This document shows positions 9,262 to 19,107 of a stretch of DNA of 51,321 bases, piece by piece; position 1 is the first letter of the stretch, and each line of letters starts with the position of its first letter. The notes under the pieces are model-generated. The model worked only from the letters and a program-made list of their open reading frames with translations, was not told the DNA's origin and searched no databases. The position numbers were made by a program, and so were the translations under genes. The stretch covers positions 1 through 51,321 of the forward strand of contig NZ_ATDK01000047.1 of NCBI RefSeq assembly GCF_000444135.1, in the 5' to 3' direction. The DNA comes from Pseudomonas avellanae BPIC 631 (GTDB taxonomy: Bacteria; Pseudomonadota; Gammaproteobacteria; Pseudomonadales; Pseudomonadaceae).

Positions 9262-11274
9262 ATGTTTGGCAAATTAAGTCTGGAAGCGGTGCCGTTCCAC
9301 GAGCCGATAGTCATGGTGACACTCGCCATGATTGCGCTCGGCGGCATTGCGGTTGTCGGGTTGATCACCTATTTCCGCAAGTGGACGTACTTGTGGTCTG
9401 AATGGCTGACGTCTGTCGACCACAAGAAAATCGGCGTGATGTACATCATCGTTGCCATGGTCATGCTGCTGCGCGGCTTTGCCGACGCAATCATGATGCG
9501 TACCCAACTGGCGATGGCCCAGAACGGTTCCGAAGGGTTCCTTCCGCCTGAGCACTATGACCAGATCTTCACCGCGCACGGTGTGATCATGATCATCTTC
9601 ATGGCGATGCCGTTCTTCACGGGCCTGATGAACATCGTTCTGCCTCTGCAGATCGGTGCCCGCGACGTGGCGTTCCCGTTCTTGAACTCCCTGAGCTTCT
9701 GGCTGCTGGTTGCAGGCATGCTGCTGATCAACCTGTCGCTGGGTGTCGGTGAATTCGCCAAGACCGGCTGGGTAGCGTATCCGCCTCTTTCCGGGCTGCA
9801 ATACAGTCCTGGTGTCGGGGTCGACTACTACATCTGGGCGCTACAGTTATCCGGGTTAGGTACGACATTGACCGGGGTCAACTTCCTCGTGACCGTACTG
9901 AAGATGCGTACACCTGGCATGAAACTGATGGACATGCCGATCTTCACCTGGACCTGCACCTGGGCAAACATCCTGATCGTGGCTTCGTTCCCGATCCTGA
10001 CCGCTACCCTGGCGCTGCTGACCCTCGACCGCTACATGGACTTCCACATCTTCACGAACGAAATGGGTGGTAACCCCATGATGTACGTGAACCTGTTCTG
10101 GGCGTGGGGCCACCCTGAGGTGTATATCCTGATCCTGCCGGCATTCGGCGTGTTCTCGGAAGTCATCTCCACGTTCTCCGGCAAGCGTCTGTTCGGCCAC
10201 AAGTCGATGATCTTCGCCTCCGGTGCGATCTGTATCCTTGGCTTCATGGTCTGGCTGCACCACTTCTTCACGATGGGTGCGGGTGCCAACGTCAACGCCT
10301 TCTTCGGTCTGGCGACGATGCTGATTGCCATCCCGACGGGTGTGAAGCTATTCAACTGGCTGTTCACCATGTATCAGGGTCGTCTGCGCTTCACAGCGCC
10401 GGTGCTCTGGACCCTGGGCTTCATGGTCACCTTCTCGATCGGCGGCATGACCGGCGTTCTGTTGGCGATTCCAGGTGCTGACTTCGTCCTGCACAACAGC
10501 CTGTTCGTAATCGCTCACTTCCACAACGTCATCATTGGCGGTGCGGTCTTCGGTTACATCGCCGGCTTCGCGTTCTGGTTCCCTAAAGCGTTCGGTTTCA
10601 CTCTGAACGAGAAGTGGGGCAAGGCAGCGTTCTGGTTCTGGATCGTCGGCTTCTTCGTCGCATTCATGCCGTTGTACGCGCTGGGCTTCCTGGGTATGAC
10701 CCGTCGTCTGAACGCTACCGACATGCCAGAGTGGAACATCTACCTGGACGTCGCGCTGTTCGGTGCGGTGCTGATTGCCATGGGTATCGCTTCGCAGCTG
10801 ATCCAGTTGTTCGTCAGCATCCGTGACCGCGACAGCAATCGCGACCTGACCGGTGACCCGTGGAATGGCCATACCCTGGAATGGTCCACTTCTTCGCCTC
10901 CACCGTTCTACAACTTTGCCGAACTGCCAAAAGCTGACGACATCGACCCGTTCACCGATGCCAAGCGTGCTGGCACCGCGTACAACGTACCGGCTCGCTA
11001 CTCGGCGATCCACATGCCTAACAACACGGCGACCGGCCTGTACATGGGTATGTTGCTGACGGTCTTTGGCTTCGCATTCATCTGGCACATCTGGTGGCTG
11101 GTGGGCGTGAGCCTGATCGCAACCATCGCGGTCTTCGTTGCTCACGCTGTACGTGACGACCAGGGCTACATGGTGCCTGCTGAAGATGTAGCGCGTATTG
11201 AAGGTGAGCATCACAAGGTCCTGGCGGCCAATGGTGCATACACTCCTGTCAAGTCCTCGCTGGAACAGGTTTAA
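9262..11274 (+). CDS. cyoB: Cytochrome bo3 quinol oxidase subunit I
   Basis: 670 residues, about 15 membrane helices, a haem-copper oxidase subunit I. The residue numbering matches the E. coli protein: His284 and Tyr288 in WGHPEVY (CuB ligand and cross-linked Tyr, proton channel Glu286), His333-His334 (CuB), His419 and His421 in AHFHN (haem o3 and low-spin haem b). It is the catalytic and proton-pumping subunit in the inner membrane. It is followed three bases later by cyoC. Confidence 0.98.
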   Translation: MFGKLSLEAVPFHEPIVMVTLAMIALGGIAVVGLITYFRKWTYLWSEWLTSVDHKKIGVMYIIVAMVMLLRGFADAIMMRTQLAMAQNGSEGFLPPEHYDQIFTAHGVIMIIFMAMPFFTGLMNIVLPLQIGARDVAFPFLNSLSFWLLVAGMLLINLSLGVGEFAKTGWVAYPPLSGLQYSPGVGVDYYIWALQLSGLGTTLTGVNFLVTVLKMRTPGMKLMDMPIFTWTCTWANILIVASFPILTATLALLTLDRYMDFHIFTNEMGGNPMMYVNLFWAWGHPEVYILILPAFGVFSEVISTFSGKRLFGHKSMIFASGAICILGFMVWLHHFFTMGAGANVNAFFGLATMLIAIPTGVKLFNWLFTMYQGRLRFTAPVLWTLGFMVTFSIGGMTGVLLAIPGADFVLHNSLFVIAHFHNVIIGGAVFGYIAGFAFWFPKAFGFTLNEKWGKAAFWFWIVGFFVAFMPLYALGFLGMTRRLNATDMPEWNIYLDVALFGAVLIAMGIASQLIQLFVSIRDRDSNRDLTGDPWNGHTLEWSTSSPPPFYNFAELPKADDIDPFTDAKRAGTAYNVPARYSAIHMPNNTATGLYMGMLLTVFGFAFIWHIWWLVGVSLIATIAVFVAHAVRDDQGYMVPAEDVARIEGEHHKVLAANGAYTPVKSSLEQV

Positions 11275-11277
11275 ACA

Positions 11278-11910
11278 ATGTCAAATACTGCAATCAACTC
11301 CGGAGCCCACGATCACGGTCACGACCATGATCACGGGCACGACGATCACCACGACAGCGGTGGCATGACGGTCTACGGCTTCTGGCTGTACCTGATGACC
11401 GACTGCGTGTTGTTCGCCTCGTTCTTCGCGGTCTACGCCGTGATGGTCAACAGCGTCGCGGGTGGCCCGTCGGGCCAGGACATCTTCCTGCTGCCATTCG
11501 TGGCTGTGGAAACCGCGTTCCTGCTGGTCAGTAGTATCACGTACGGCTTCGCCATGCTGGCGCTGTACAAAGGCAAGAAGAGTCAGGTACTGGGCTGGCT
11601 GGCACTGACCTTCCTGTGTGGTGCTGCGTTTATCGGTATGGAAATCTATGAATTCCATCACCTGATCCACGAAGGCTACGGTCCGAGCCGCAGCGGTTTC
11701 CTTTCAGCGTTCTTTGCGCTGGTCGGTCTCCACGGCGTCCACGTGACCAGCGGTCTGATCTGGATGGCGATCATGATGTTCCAGGTCCAGAAGAAGGGCC
11801 TGACCAACACCAACAAGACGCGCCTGAGCTGCCTGAGCCTGTTCTGGCACTTCCTGGACGTTGTCTGGATCGGCGTGTTCACCGTTGTCTATCTGATGGG
11901 AGCTTTGTAA
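11278..11910 (+). CDS. cyoC: Cytochrome bo3 quinol oxidase subunit III
   Basis: 210 residues with five predicted membrane helices, typical of the short CyoC-type subunit III. The N-terminus holds a His/Asp-rich stretch (about residues 9-26, alternating [10 protein letters not shown]) ahead of the first helix; this is longer than in many homologues and could bind metal. Its TAA stop overlaps the ATG of cyoD (TAATG), which implies coupled translation. Confidence 0.96.
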   Translation: MSNTAINSGAHDHGHDHDHGHDDHHDSGGMTVYGFWLYLMTDCVLFASFFAVYAVMVNSVAGGPSGQDIFLLPFVAVETAFLLVSSITYGFAMLALYKGKKSQVLGWLALTFLCGAAFIGMEIYEFHHLIHEGYGPSRSGFLSAFFALVGLHGVHVTSGLIWMAIMMFQVQKKGLTNTNKTRLSCLSLFWHFLDVVWIGVFTVVYLMGAL

Positions 11911-12242
11911 TGTCAAATTCGCATCACTCCGCTGAAGACAATAGTCATGGCTCCGTAAAGTCGTACATCATCGGTTTCGTACTGTCGGTCATCCTGACCG
12001 CCATTCCGTTTGCCCTGGTGATGTCGCCTATGCTGCCCAAAGACATGACGATTGCGATCGTCCTGGTCTTCGCGATCATCCAGATCCTCGTGCATCTGCA
12101 TTACTTCCTGCACCTGGATTTCACAAGTGTGCAGCGCAACAACGTGATGGCCTTCGCCTTTACCACGATGGTTATTGTCCTGCTGGTCGGCCTGTCGCTG
12201 TGGATCATTTTCAGTGTCCACCGCGAAATGATGGCGCATTGA
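11910..12242 (+). CDS. cyoD: Cytochrome bo3 quinol oxidase subunit IV
   Basis: 110 residues, three membrane helices and a short His-rich N-terminus; a CyoD-type small subunit that stabilises the CuB site during assembly. The start overlaps the cyoC stop. Ten bases separate it from cyoE, with GAGGAATCCC as ribosome site for the next gene. Confidence 0.96.
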   Translation: MSNSHHSAEDNSHGSVKSYIIGFVLSVILTAIPFALVMSPMLPKDMTIAIVLVFAIIQILVHLHYFLHLDFTSVQRNNVMAFAFTTMVIVLLVGLSLWIIFSVHREMMAH

Positions 12243-12252
12243 GGAATCCCAG

Positions 12253-13140
12253 ATGTCACTGAAGCACTTTATCCAAATCACCAAGCCGGGGATCATTTTC
12301 GGTAACGTGCTTTCGGTGGCAGGTGGCTTTTTTCTGGCTTCCAAGGGAAATATCGACTTCGGCGTGTTCCTCGCTGCGGTAATCGGTACTTCCCTGGTCG
12401 TTGCGTCCGGTTGCGTGTTCAACAACTGCATCGATCGCGATATCGATCAGCGAATGGAAAGGACCCGTAACCGGGTCCTGGTGCAGGGTCTGGTTTCTCT
12501 GAAACTGGCTCTGCTCTACGCCACCTTATTGGGTATTGCAGGCGTCGCCCTGCTGTACACCGAGGCCAATCCACTGGCTGCACTGTTTGCAGTGATCGGG
12601 GTTGTGATCTACGTCGGCTTCTACAGCCTGTACCTCAAGCGCAGATCCGTTCATGGCACGCTCGTCGGTAGCCTGTCGGGGGCAATGCCTCCGGTTATCG
12701 GCTACTGCGCAGTCAGCAACAGCTTCGACTTTGCGGCCCTGACGCTACTGGTGATGTTCAGCCTGTGGCAGATGCCGCATTCGTATGCGATCGCCATCTT
12801 CCGCTTCAATGACTATCGTGCGGCGAAGATTCCGGTTCTACCGGTTCAGCGCGGCATTCTGGTCACCAAGCGCCACATCCTGCTCTACATCCTGGCGTTC
12901 CTCGTGGCGACCCTGATGTTGACCGTAGGTGGTTATGCGGGCCTCAACTACCTGGCTGTTGCAGCAGGCATGGGCATGTACTGGTTGTACATGGCCTGGA
13001 AGGGCTACAAGGCCGTTGACGATACGGTCTGGGCTCGCAAGCTGTTCGTGTTCTCCATCTTCACCATCACTGCCCTGAGCGTGATGATGTCGGTGGACTT
13101 TCAGGTGACAAAAGAGTTGTTGGTGACGTACGCCTTCTGA
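12253..13140 (+). CDS. cyoE: Protohaem IX farnesyltransferase (haem O synthase)
   Basis: 295 residues, a UbiA-type polytopic prenyltransferase with about eight to nine membrane helices. The first Asp-rich motif reads [18 protein letters not shown] (about 56-74), and a second loop carries [12 protein letters not shown]. It transfers a farnesyl group to protohaem to make the haem O used by CyoB, so its place as last gene of the operon is functional as well as conserved. A strong terminator follows. Confidence 0.97.
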   Translation: MSLKHFIQITKPGIIFGNVLSVAGGFFLASKGNIDFGVFLAAVIGTSLVVASGCVFNNCIDRDIDQRMERTRNRVLVQGLVSLKLALLYATLLGIAGVALLYTEANPLAALFAVIGVVIYVGFYSLYLKRRSVHGTLVGSLSGAMPPVIGYCAVSNSFDFAALTLLVMFSLWQMPHSYAIAIFRFNDYRAAKIPVLPVQRGILVTKRHILLYILAFLVATLMLTVGGYAGLNYLAVAAGMGMYWLYMAWKGYKAVDDTVWARKLFVFSIFTITALSVMMSVDFQVTKELLVTYAF

Positions 13141-13161
13141 CTTCACCTGATACAAATCAAA

Positions 13162-13193
13162 AGCCCCGTTCTGTGAAGGACGGGGCTTTTTTT
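13162..13193 (+). terminator. Rho-independent terminator of the cyo operon
   Basis: AGCCCCGT / ACGGGGCT with a ten-base loop, then TTTTTTT. The stem is almost the same sequence as the terminator after dsbB. Confidence 0.92.
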
Positions 13194-13396
13194 CGTGTGC
13201 ACATCTACACTGAATAACTAATCGTCAATAGCGGCGGGTTTTTAGCGGCCGGATACGCCTCGTTACAAGGCGTTTGTGACCTGCCGTAGAAAATCCGGAC
13301 TGTTTATCGCATGATGTGCCGGTTTTTCGAACGACCTTTTATGGACATCCCGGTCTCCGAGCCCTCCAGGGCCGATTATGATTATGGCTGTCACCC

Positions 13397-14281
13397 ATGA
13401 TGCCTTCAGAAAGTCAGAGCCTCACGCCCAAACCCATGGTTTCGATCGTGGCCCCTTGCTACAACGCCGAGCGCTTCCTCGACGCTGCGATTCAGAGCAT
13501 CTTTGCTCAGGACTACGAGAATTTCGAGGTGATCATCGTTGACGATGGCTCGACCGACAACAGCATTGCCATGCTTGAGTCCTTGCAGGAGCGTTACCCG
13601 TTCCAGCTTTATCGCCAGGCCAACCAGGGGGTCAGCGCTGCTCTCAATCATGGTCTTCAGTATGCCAAAGGCGTTTATCTCTCCACGCCGGATCTCGACG
13701 ACATCATGCTCCCGTCTTCAGTGCGCATCCGTGCGGAGTATCTGGACGGGCATCCCGAGGTCGGCTGCGTCGGCGCGCTGATCAGTTACATGGACTGTGA
13801 CGGCAAGAGGATCAAATGCCAGTCGCGTGATTACATAGAGCGGCTGACATTCGACGAGGTGTTGCGTGGCGCGGTGGTGGTCGGAGCGCCGGTGGCGCTG
13901 TACCGGATGCAGGCCATGCGGGATGCCAACGGCTACGACCCGACAATCAAGGTTCAGGACTTCCAGGCGACATTGAGAATTGCCTGTCTGGGCTATCAGA
14001 TTCATGTCATTCCCGAGGTCGTGACGCGCTATCGCCGTCACCCGAACAACCTTTCACGTAAGTACAAGGTCTTGCTGGACGCCGACCTGAAAAGCATCGA
14101 GCCCTACCGCAATCATCGCGAATATCAGCGTGGGCGTACTTTACTCGTCAATAAGGCGCTGAAATACGCGACGGTTGCCGATAAACGCTACGCATGGAGC
14201 CTGCTGCGCTCCATCCCGTTGAGATACGCCAATCTAACGACCCTTCGGCGCTGCAAGCGCTTGCTCCTCAGCTATAGGTGA
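13397..14281 (+). CDS. Family 2 glycosyltransferase
   Basis: 294 residues. The GT-A fold is shown by VSIVAPCYNAERFLDAAIQSIFAQ at the start, VIIVDDGSTD (about 46-55) for nucleotide-sugar binding, and LSTPDLDD (about 94-101) in the place of the DxD metal motif. A C-terminal basic region of about 80 residues has no membrane helix, so the enzyme is probably cytoplasmic or peripheral. Such enzymes add one sugar to a surface glycan. Two adjacent ATG codons (13397, 13400) are possible starts. The neighbouring O-acetyltransferase gene begins 43 bp downstream, so both may modify the same polysaccharide. Confidence 0.88.
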   Translation: MMPSESQSLTPKPMVSIVAPCYNAERFLDAAIQSIFAQDYENFEVIIVDDGSTDNSIAMLESLQERYPFQLYRQANQGVSAALNHGLQYAKGVYLSTPDLDDIMLPSSVRIRAEYLDGHPEVGCVGALISYMDCDGKRIKCQSRDYIERLTFDEVLRGAVVVGAPVALYRMQAMRDANGYDPTIKVQDFQATLRIACLGYQIHVIPEVVTRYRRHPNNLSRKYKVLLDADLKSIEPYRNHREYQRGRTLLVNKALKYATVADKRYAWSLLRSIPLRYANLTTLRRCKRLLLSYR

Positions 14282-14324
14282 GTACGGCAGGGCAGTTCGG
14301 AATTCAATCTGATTCAAGGTCGCC

Positions 14325-14966
14325 ATGAAATTCATCGAGCTGCTTAAAACCAGAAAAATACGCCGTCAACTGCGCACGATGGACAAGCTGGAGAGGCTTG
14401 CCGAGAAAATCAGGCTGCAATACCCTCGGGCGCAAGTGGGCACAGGTACGTATGGCACGCCGGATATCGTTGAGTTTGGCGATGACTCGGTACTGCGCGT
14501 GGGCTCATACACCTCGATTGCTGAAGGCGTGCGGATTCTGCTGGGTGGCGAGCACCGCACTGACTGGATCACGACTTACCCATTCCCTGCAATGGTCGAA
14601 CAATTGTCGGATATCAAGGACTACTCGCCCAGCAAAGGCGATGTAACCATTGGCAGCGACTGCTGGATCTGCGCCAACGCTGTGATTGTGTCGGGTGTCA
14701 CGATTGGTCATGGCGCCATTGTCGGTGCCGGTGCGATGGTTGTGCGTGATGTGGCCCCTTATTCAGTCGTGGGCGGCAACTCCTGCAAGTTCATCCGCTG
14801 GCGTTTTGAAGAGGATGTTCGCGACCTATTGTTGCAGGCCGCCTGGTGGGATTGGCCCATGGAAGAGGTCAAGTCCGTCGCGCGAACGTTGTGCAGTTCC
14901 GACATGGACGCCTTCCTCTCCTATATTCGCCAGCGTCAGGCATCGGTGATGCAGCCGGCCAACTGA
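14325..14966 (+). CDS. CatB-like hexapeptide O-acetyltransferase
   Basis: 213 residues. A left-handed beta-helix domain with hexapeptide repeats (VGSYTSIAEGVRILLGGEHRTDW, then IGSDCWICANAVIVSGVTIGHGAIVGAGAMVV) is typical of xenobiotic or streptogramin acetyltransferases and of related sugar O-acetyltransferases. The conserved His in GGEHRTDW is the usual catalytic base. The N-terminal 40 residues are basic and helical. Paired with a GT2 gene, a role in surface polysaccharide decoration is more likely than antibiotic resistance, but this is inferred from context. Confidence 0.85.
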   Translation: MKFIELLKTRKIRRQLRTMDKLERLAEKIRLQYPRAQVGTGTYGTPDIVEFGDDSVLRVGSYTSIAEGVRILLGGEHRTDWITTYPFPAMVEQLSDIKDYSPSKGDVTIGSDCWICANAVIVSGVTIGHGAIVGAGAMVVRDVAPYSVVGGNSCKFIRWRFEEDVRDLLLQAAWWDWPMEEVKSVARTLCSSDMDAFLSYIRQRQASVMQPAN

Positions 14967-15105
14967 CGTGGCGCCTGTGCATGGCGCTGCTTCAGAAATG
15001 CCATGTCAGTTTGCATTTATTTCAAGCCTCAGAGCCTGAATGATCTGGCAGAATAAGGCATTGGCCTGACTCGTCCAGGCAGTCGCTAAAATGATAGAGG
15101 GCGTT

Positions 15106-16125
15106 ATGAGTCAAGAAAGCATCAACTGGGACACTCTGGGTTTTGACTACATCAAGACTGACAAACGCTATCTGTCTCATTGGCGCGACGGTGCCTGGGA
15201 TCAGGGCTCGCTGACCGAAGACAACACGCTGCACATCAGCGAAGGTTCGACCGCGCTGCATTACGGTCAACAGTGCTTTGAGGGCCTGAAGGCCTATCGC
15301 TGCAAGGATGGCTCGATCAACCTGTTCCGTCCCGACCAGAACGCACAGCGTATGCAGCGCAGCTGTTCCCGTCTGCTGATGCCCCATGTACCCACCGACG
15401 TGTTCATCGAGGCCTGCAAGCAGGTCGTCAAGGCCAACGAGCGCTTCATCCCGCCTTATGGCTCCGGCGGTGCGCTGTACCTGCGCCCGTTCGTGATCGG
15501 TGTGGGTGACAACATCGGCGTGCGGACTGCGCCAGAGTTTATCTTCTCGATTTTCTGCATTCCGGTCGGTGCTTACTTCAAAGGCGGCCTGAAGCCGAAC
15601 AACTTCGTGATCTCCGGCTACGACCGCGCTGCGCCCAACGGCACCGGCGCTGCCAAGGTCGGTGGCAACTATGCTGCCAGCCTGATGCCGGGTTCGGAAG
15701 CCAAGAAACACAGCTTCGCGGACTGCATCTACCTCGACCCGCAGACCCATTCCAAAATCGAGGAAGTGGGTTCGGCCAACTTCTTCGCCATCACCAACGA
15801 CAATGTGTTCCTGACGCCTAAATCGCCATCAGTGCTGCCAGGCATCACCCGCCTGTCGCTGATCGAACTGGCAAAATCCCGTCTGGGCCTGACGGTCGAA
15901 GAGGGCGATGTGTTCATCGACCAGCTTGACACATTCAAGGAAGCCGGCGCGTGCGGCACGGCTGCTGTGATCACCCCGATAGGCGGCATTTCCTACCAGG
16001 ACAACCTGCACGTGTTCTACAGCCAGACCGAAGTCGGCCCGGTCACCCAGCGCCTGTACAAGGAACTGACCGGTGTGCAATCCGGCGACATCGAGCCACC
16101 CGCCGGCTGGATCGTCAAGGTCTGA
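15106..16125 (+). CDS. ilvE: Branched-chain amino acid aminotransferase (BCAT, fold-type IV)
   Basis: 339 residues from ATG 15106; an upstream in-frame start adds five unrelated residues. The fold IV PLP enzyme is shown by SEGSTALHYGQQCFEGLKAY, the PLP-Lys region AAKVGGNYAAS (Lys184), the Glu-rich EEVGSANFF and the phosphate-binding SVLPGITR and CGTAAVITPI motifs. Length and sequence match the longer eukaryote-like BCAT type rather than the 307-residue E. coli-like IlvE. It interconverts branched-chain amino acids and 2-oxoacids in the cytoplasm. It appears monocistronic and is followed by a hairpin. Confidence 0.93.
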   Translation: MSQESINWDTLGFDYIKTDKRYLSHWRDGAWDQGSLTEDNTLHISEGSTALHYGQQCFEGLKAYRCKDGSINLFRPDQNAQRMQRSCSRLLMPHVPTDVFIEACKQVVKANERFIPPYGSGGALYLRPFVIGVGDNIGVRTAPEFIFSIFCIPVGAYFKGGLKPNNFVISGYDRAAPNGTGAAKVGGNYAASLMPGSEAKKHSFADCIYLDPQTHSKIEEVGSANFFAITNDNVFLTPKSPSVLPGITRLSLIELAKSRLGLTVEEGDVFIDQLDTFKEAGACGTAAVITPIGGISYQDNLHVFYSQTEVGPVTQRLYKELTGVQSGDIEPPAGWIVKV

Positions 16126-16140
16126 TACAAACCCGCTGTT

Positions 16141-16169
16141 CGCATGTCAATGTTCTGCATTGGCATGCG
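16141..16169 (+). terminator. Hairpin after ilvE
   Basis: Arms of 12 bases (CGCATGTCAATG and CATTGGCATGCG) pair with one G-T wobble around loop TTCTG. The following T tract is weak (TTGTACT), so terminator activity is likely but not certain. Confidence 0.55.
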
Positions 16170-16188
16170 TTGTACTAGGGCACGAGCA

Positions 16189-17184
16189 TCACTCACCCCC
16201 CGCAGACTTCCCATCCTCAGCCCGCTCTTTCGCTGGCCCCAGCACAATTGCCAGGTGCCGCAGGTCATCGACCTCCACGCTGTAGCTTTTGCCTGACGGG
16301 CTTTGGGTCACGGTGCCCAGTGCGTACACCGTAAAGAACTTTACGTCATCCGCATGGCTGAGCAGTTCGCTGATGTAGCGGCTGGAGCGGTAGGCCTGCA
16401 TCTGCGCAGGTGATACGTAGAGGGTCACCAGTTTGCCGTCGAGGCGGTCGAAGAACTTGAATTTGAAGCCTTGCCCGTAGCGTTGTTCTATCAGCCCGCC
16501 GCCAAACAGTACGCGACCGTTGTCGCCCGATTTGGCGAATTTGATATGGCGAAAATACGAGCGCAACGCGACTTCGCCCTGGCCGGGAATTCTCAGCTTC
16601 AACAGCTTGAAGTCGTCCAGTGACAACTCGGCCTTGGCCTGTCGATAGCTGTCCACCAGGCGCTCCAGGTTGTTGGTGCGGGTTTCGCTGTAGCGAGCGG
16701 CCTTGGGTGTCGCGGGTTCGGTCAATGGCTGACTGACGGGGGGCTGTGGGTTGCGTGCAGCGGCTTTTTCTTCCCCGGATTTCTCTTTGGTCGGTGCTTT
16801 GAGCGTCGGGTCGAATATGTCGATGTAATCATCCAGCTTGCGCTTGGCCTGGCGCAGGCGCGTCTGAACATCGGTTTCTTCAACCGGAACGTCTGGCTTT
16901 TCGTCGGCGCTCTCATCCACCCATTCACAGTCCGGATGGTGATCGTGATGCGGGTTGGCGCGAAAATGCGCAGCCACAAAGGTCGGGTTATCCTGTGGCT
17001 TCACGTCATAGCGAACCCCGGTCACTTTAGCGCCCAGCGCTCTGCAAGCTTCGTTCGAGCAAAGAAACTCGAAGCGCTTGCGTGGCGGTTCCAGGGAAAA
17101 GTACTCGCGGCGAGCGGCGGCAATCGACAACTCTTGTTGTAATTCGACGCAGAATGCGCGGGTGATGGGCTTGCTGGGCTTCAT
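16189..17184 (-). CDS. Conserved protein of unknown function with a Cys/His zinc-like motif
   Basis: 331 residues starting at ATG 17184 after AAGGACAG. The N-terminal 90 residues hold a likely zinc-binding set: CSNEAC (about 42-47) and HFRANPHHDHHPDC (about 73-86). A charged, Pro-rich linker (about 90-165) follows. The C-terminal domain of about 150 residues is a compact beta-rich domain (LVTLYVSPAQMQAY, DDVKFFTVYALGTV). No catalytic motif is recognised. The Cys/His pattern is reminiscent of nucleic-acid-binding zinc ribbons, but this is only a resemblance. No partner genes suggest a role. Confidence 0.7.
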   Translation of the reverse strand: MKPSKPITRAFCVELQQELSIAAARREYFSLEPPRKRFEFLCSNEACRALGAKVTGVRYDVKPQDNPTFVAAHFRANPHHDHHPDCEWVDESADEKPDVPVEETDVQTRLRQAKRKLDDYIDIFDPTLKAPTKEKSGEEKAAARNPQPPVSQPLTEPATPKAARYSETRTNNLERLVDSYRQAKAELSLDDFKLLKLRIPGQGEVALRSYFRHIKFAKSGDNGRVLFGGGLIEQRYGQGFKFKFFDRLDGKLVTLYVSPAQMQAYRSSRYISELLSHADDVKFFTVYALGTVTQSPSGKSYSVEVDDLRHLAIVLGPAKERAEDGKSAGGE

Positions 17185-17292
17185 GCGGGCTGTCCTTGTT
17201 CGTCCAGGACACCACGCTATTTCAGGCGCGAGGGGCTTGCAACAAAATAGGTAGGCAGGCGTGCAGATTGGCCAGAAAAGGCCAGCGGGGTT

Positions 17293-17325
17293 GCACTCTG
17301 CGCGCCGTGGCGGCGCGCAGAGTGC
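17293..17325. repeat. Perfect 14-15 bp inverted repeat
   Basis: GCACTCTGCGCGCC and its exact complement flank GTGGC (the outer G and C can also pair, leaving loop TGG). It lies 10 bp beyond the stop of the chemoreceptor gene, so it probably ends or protects that transcript, but no T tract follows on either strand. Confidence 0.7.
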
Positions 17326-17333
17326 GTGTCGAA

Positions 17334-18986
17334 TCAGGACAGGCGGAAGCGCCCGACGATATTGTTCAGGTCCAGCGCCAGTGTCGACAGTTCACGGCTT
17401 GCACTGCTGGTTTGCTGCGCGCCCGATGAGGATTGCGCAGACAAGTCACGGATGTTGACCAGGTTGCGATCCACTTCCCGTGCCACGTGTGCCTGCTGTT
17501 GCGCAGCGCTGGCGATGACCAGATTGAGGTCGTTGATCTCGCTCACCGCCGTGCTGATGGCAGTCAGAGATTCATTGGCGCCCTCGGCGATACCGAGCGT
17601 TTCGCTGGCCAGTTCGGTATTGCCACGCATCGAGCCCACAGCCCGCTCAGTGCCGCTCTGGATGTTGGTCACCAGACGTTCGATTTCGCTGGTTGATTGC
17701 TGGGTTCTGTGAGCCAGAGCACGAACTTCGTCCGCTACCACGGCAAACCCGCGTCCGGCTTCACCTGCGCGAGCGGCTTCGATCGCGGCGTTGAGGGCCA
17801 GCAGGTTGGTCTGCTCGGCCAGACCACGAATCACATCCAGCACCTTGCCGATGTCGCGCGATTGACCTGCCAGCTCGCCAATCAAGGTGGCCGTTTTCTG
17901 TACGTCTGTGCTCATGGTGTTGATTGCGCTGACGGTTTTCTTGACCAGCCCCAGACCGGCCTGCGCCGCGCTGGTCGCATTGCTTGACGAGCGTGCGGTG
18001 TGTTCGGCGTTACGAGCGACTTCTTCCACTGCGCTGGTCATTTCATTGACAGCCGTTGCGGCCTGATCAATCTCGTTGTTCTGTCGCTGGATGCCTTGAA
18101 CACCGTCTTCGGTGATGGCAGTCATCTCTTCGGCAGCGGCGGCCAGCTGGGTTGCCGAGTTTGAAATCTGCTGCAGGGTATCGCGCAGTTGGGTCTGCAT
18201 GGCAACCACGGCAGCAGCGACGCTGGTGTTGTCATCGGCATTGACCTTGATGGTGCTACTCAAGTCGCCCTTGGCAATGGTGCGTGTGATGGTAGCCACT
18301 GTAGAGGGTTCGCCACCAATGGCTGCCAGAATACTGCGTATGGTCAGCAGCGTTACCATGACACCCAGTATCGCAATCACCAGCGTGGCGCCGATGGCCA
18401 GCTTGCTGGCCTGGTTGGCGCTGCCTTCCTGCGCCTCAAAACGTTCGCCAGCGTGTTGCTTGCCTTGCTCGCGCAGGGTCTGCAGGGTCTTGAATACCTG
18501 CTCGGCAAATGGTTTGACCTCGGTACGGTTGATAGTGGTGGCGGCGGCGATGTCACCCGTCTGGATAACGCTCGTCTGATGGCGCATGCCGGCACGCAGC
18601 TTTGTGTAATCGCGCTGCAACTGCTGAGTGAGCGTCACATCCAGCGTTTCAGCGGTGTTCTTGCCGAGCTGCACGGTCAGTTCATCGAGTTTGGCGAAAG
18701 CGGCTTCGTTCTCATTCTTCCAGCCGGCGGTCTGCTCCGGATTGCCGATGGCGATCATGCGCAGAATGTTGATGTCCACGCGAGTCAGCGCGCCGTCGAT
18801 ATTGTTCACCGCCTCGGTTGCCAGGAAGTCCCGGTTGTAGAGCGCGTCGACATTCTCGGTCGATGTCTTGAGTGTATGGATCATGAAAACTGATAGAGCT
18901 ACAAACGCGACGATGATGGCGAAGGTCGAGGCCATCAGTCGTTGCTTTATGGTGAAGCCGGAATGAGCCGATTGGGCTTGGGACAT
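17334..18986 (-). CDS. Methyl-accepting chemotaxis protein (4HB sensor)
   Basis: 550 residues. TM1 (about 12-37), a periplasmic four-helix-bundle domain of about 150 residues, TM2 (about 193-215), HAMP, then a long cytoplasmic signalling domain with the highly conserved hairpin tip [25 protein letters not shown]...[13 protein letters not shown]. It would signal to CheA through CheW. The ligand is not predictable from the 4HB domain. AGGGAAAC precedes ATG 18986. The upstream FliA promoter places it in the flagellar-chemotaxis regulon. No C-terminal pentapeptide for CheR is seen (it ends VGRFRLS). Confidence 0.95.
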   Translation of the reverse strand: MSQAQSAHSGFTIKQRLMASTFAIIVAFVALSVFMIHTLKTSTENVDALYNRDFLATEAVNNIDGALTRVDINILRMIAIGNPEQTAGWKNENEAAFAKLDELTVQLGKNTAETLDVTLTQQLQRDYTKLRAGMRHQTSVIQTGDIAAATTINRTEVKPFAEQVFKTLQTLREQGKQHAGERFEAQEGSANQASKLAIGATLVIAILGVMVTLLTIRSILAAIGGEPSTVATITRTIAKGDLSSTIKVNADDNTSVAAAVVAMQTQLRDTLQQISNSATQLAAAAEEMTAITEDGVQGIQRQNNEIDQAATAVNEMTSAVEEVARNAEHTARSSSNATSAAQAGLGLVKKTVSAINTMSTDVQKTATLIGELAGQSRDIGKVLDVIRGLAEQTNLLALNAAIEAARAGEAGRGFAVVADEVRALAHRTQQSTSEIERLVTNIQSGTERAVGSMRGNTELASETLGIAEGANESLTAISTAVSEINDLNLVIASAAQQQAHVAREVDRNLVNIRDLSAQSSSGAQQTSSASRELSTLALDLNNIVGRFRLS

Positions 18987-19056
18987 CGGAGTTTCCCTGT
19001 AGGTTATTGCGCTTACACAGCCAGAAGCCTTGCGAAGTACATCGCAGGTTCAAAAA

Positions 19057-19083
19057 CTATCGGCACCCCAATCCCAAGCTTTA
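19057..19083 (-). promoter_or_regulatory. Sigma-28 (FliA) promoter for the chemoreceptor gene
   Basis: On the minus strand: TAAAGCTT, 11 bases, GCCGATAG. This differs from the consensus TAAAGTTT-N11-GCCGATAA at two positions only. It lies about 70 bases before the start codon. Confidence 0.8.
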
Positions 19084-19107
19084 ACTGCTGGCTAAATGAT
19101 ATTTTTT

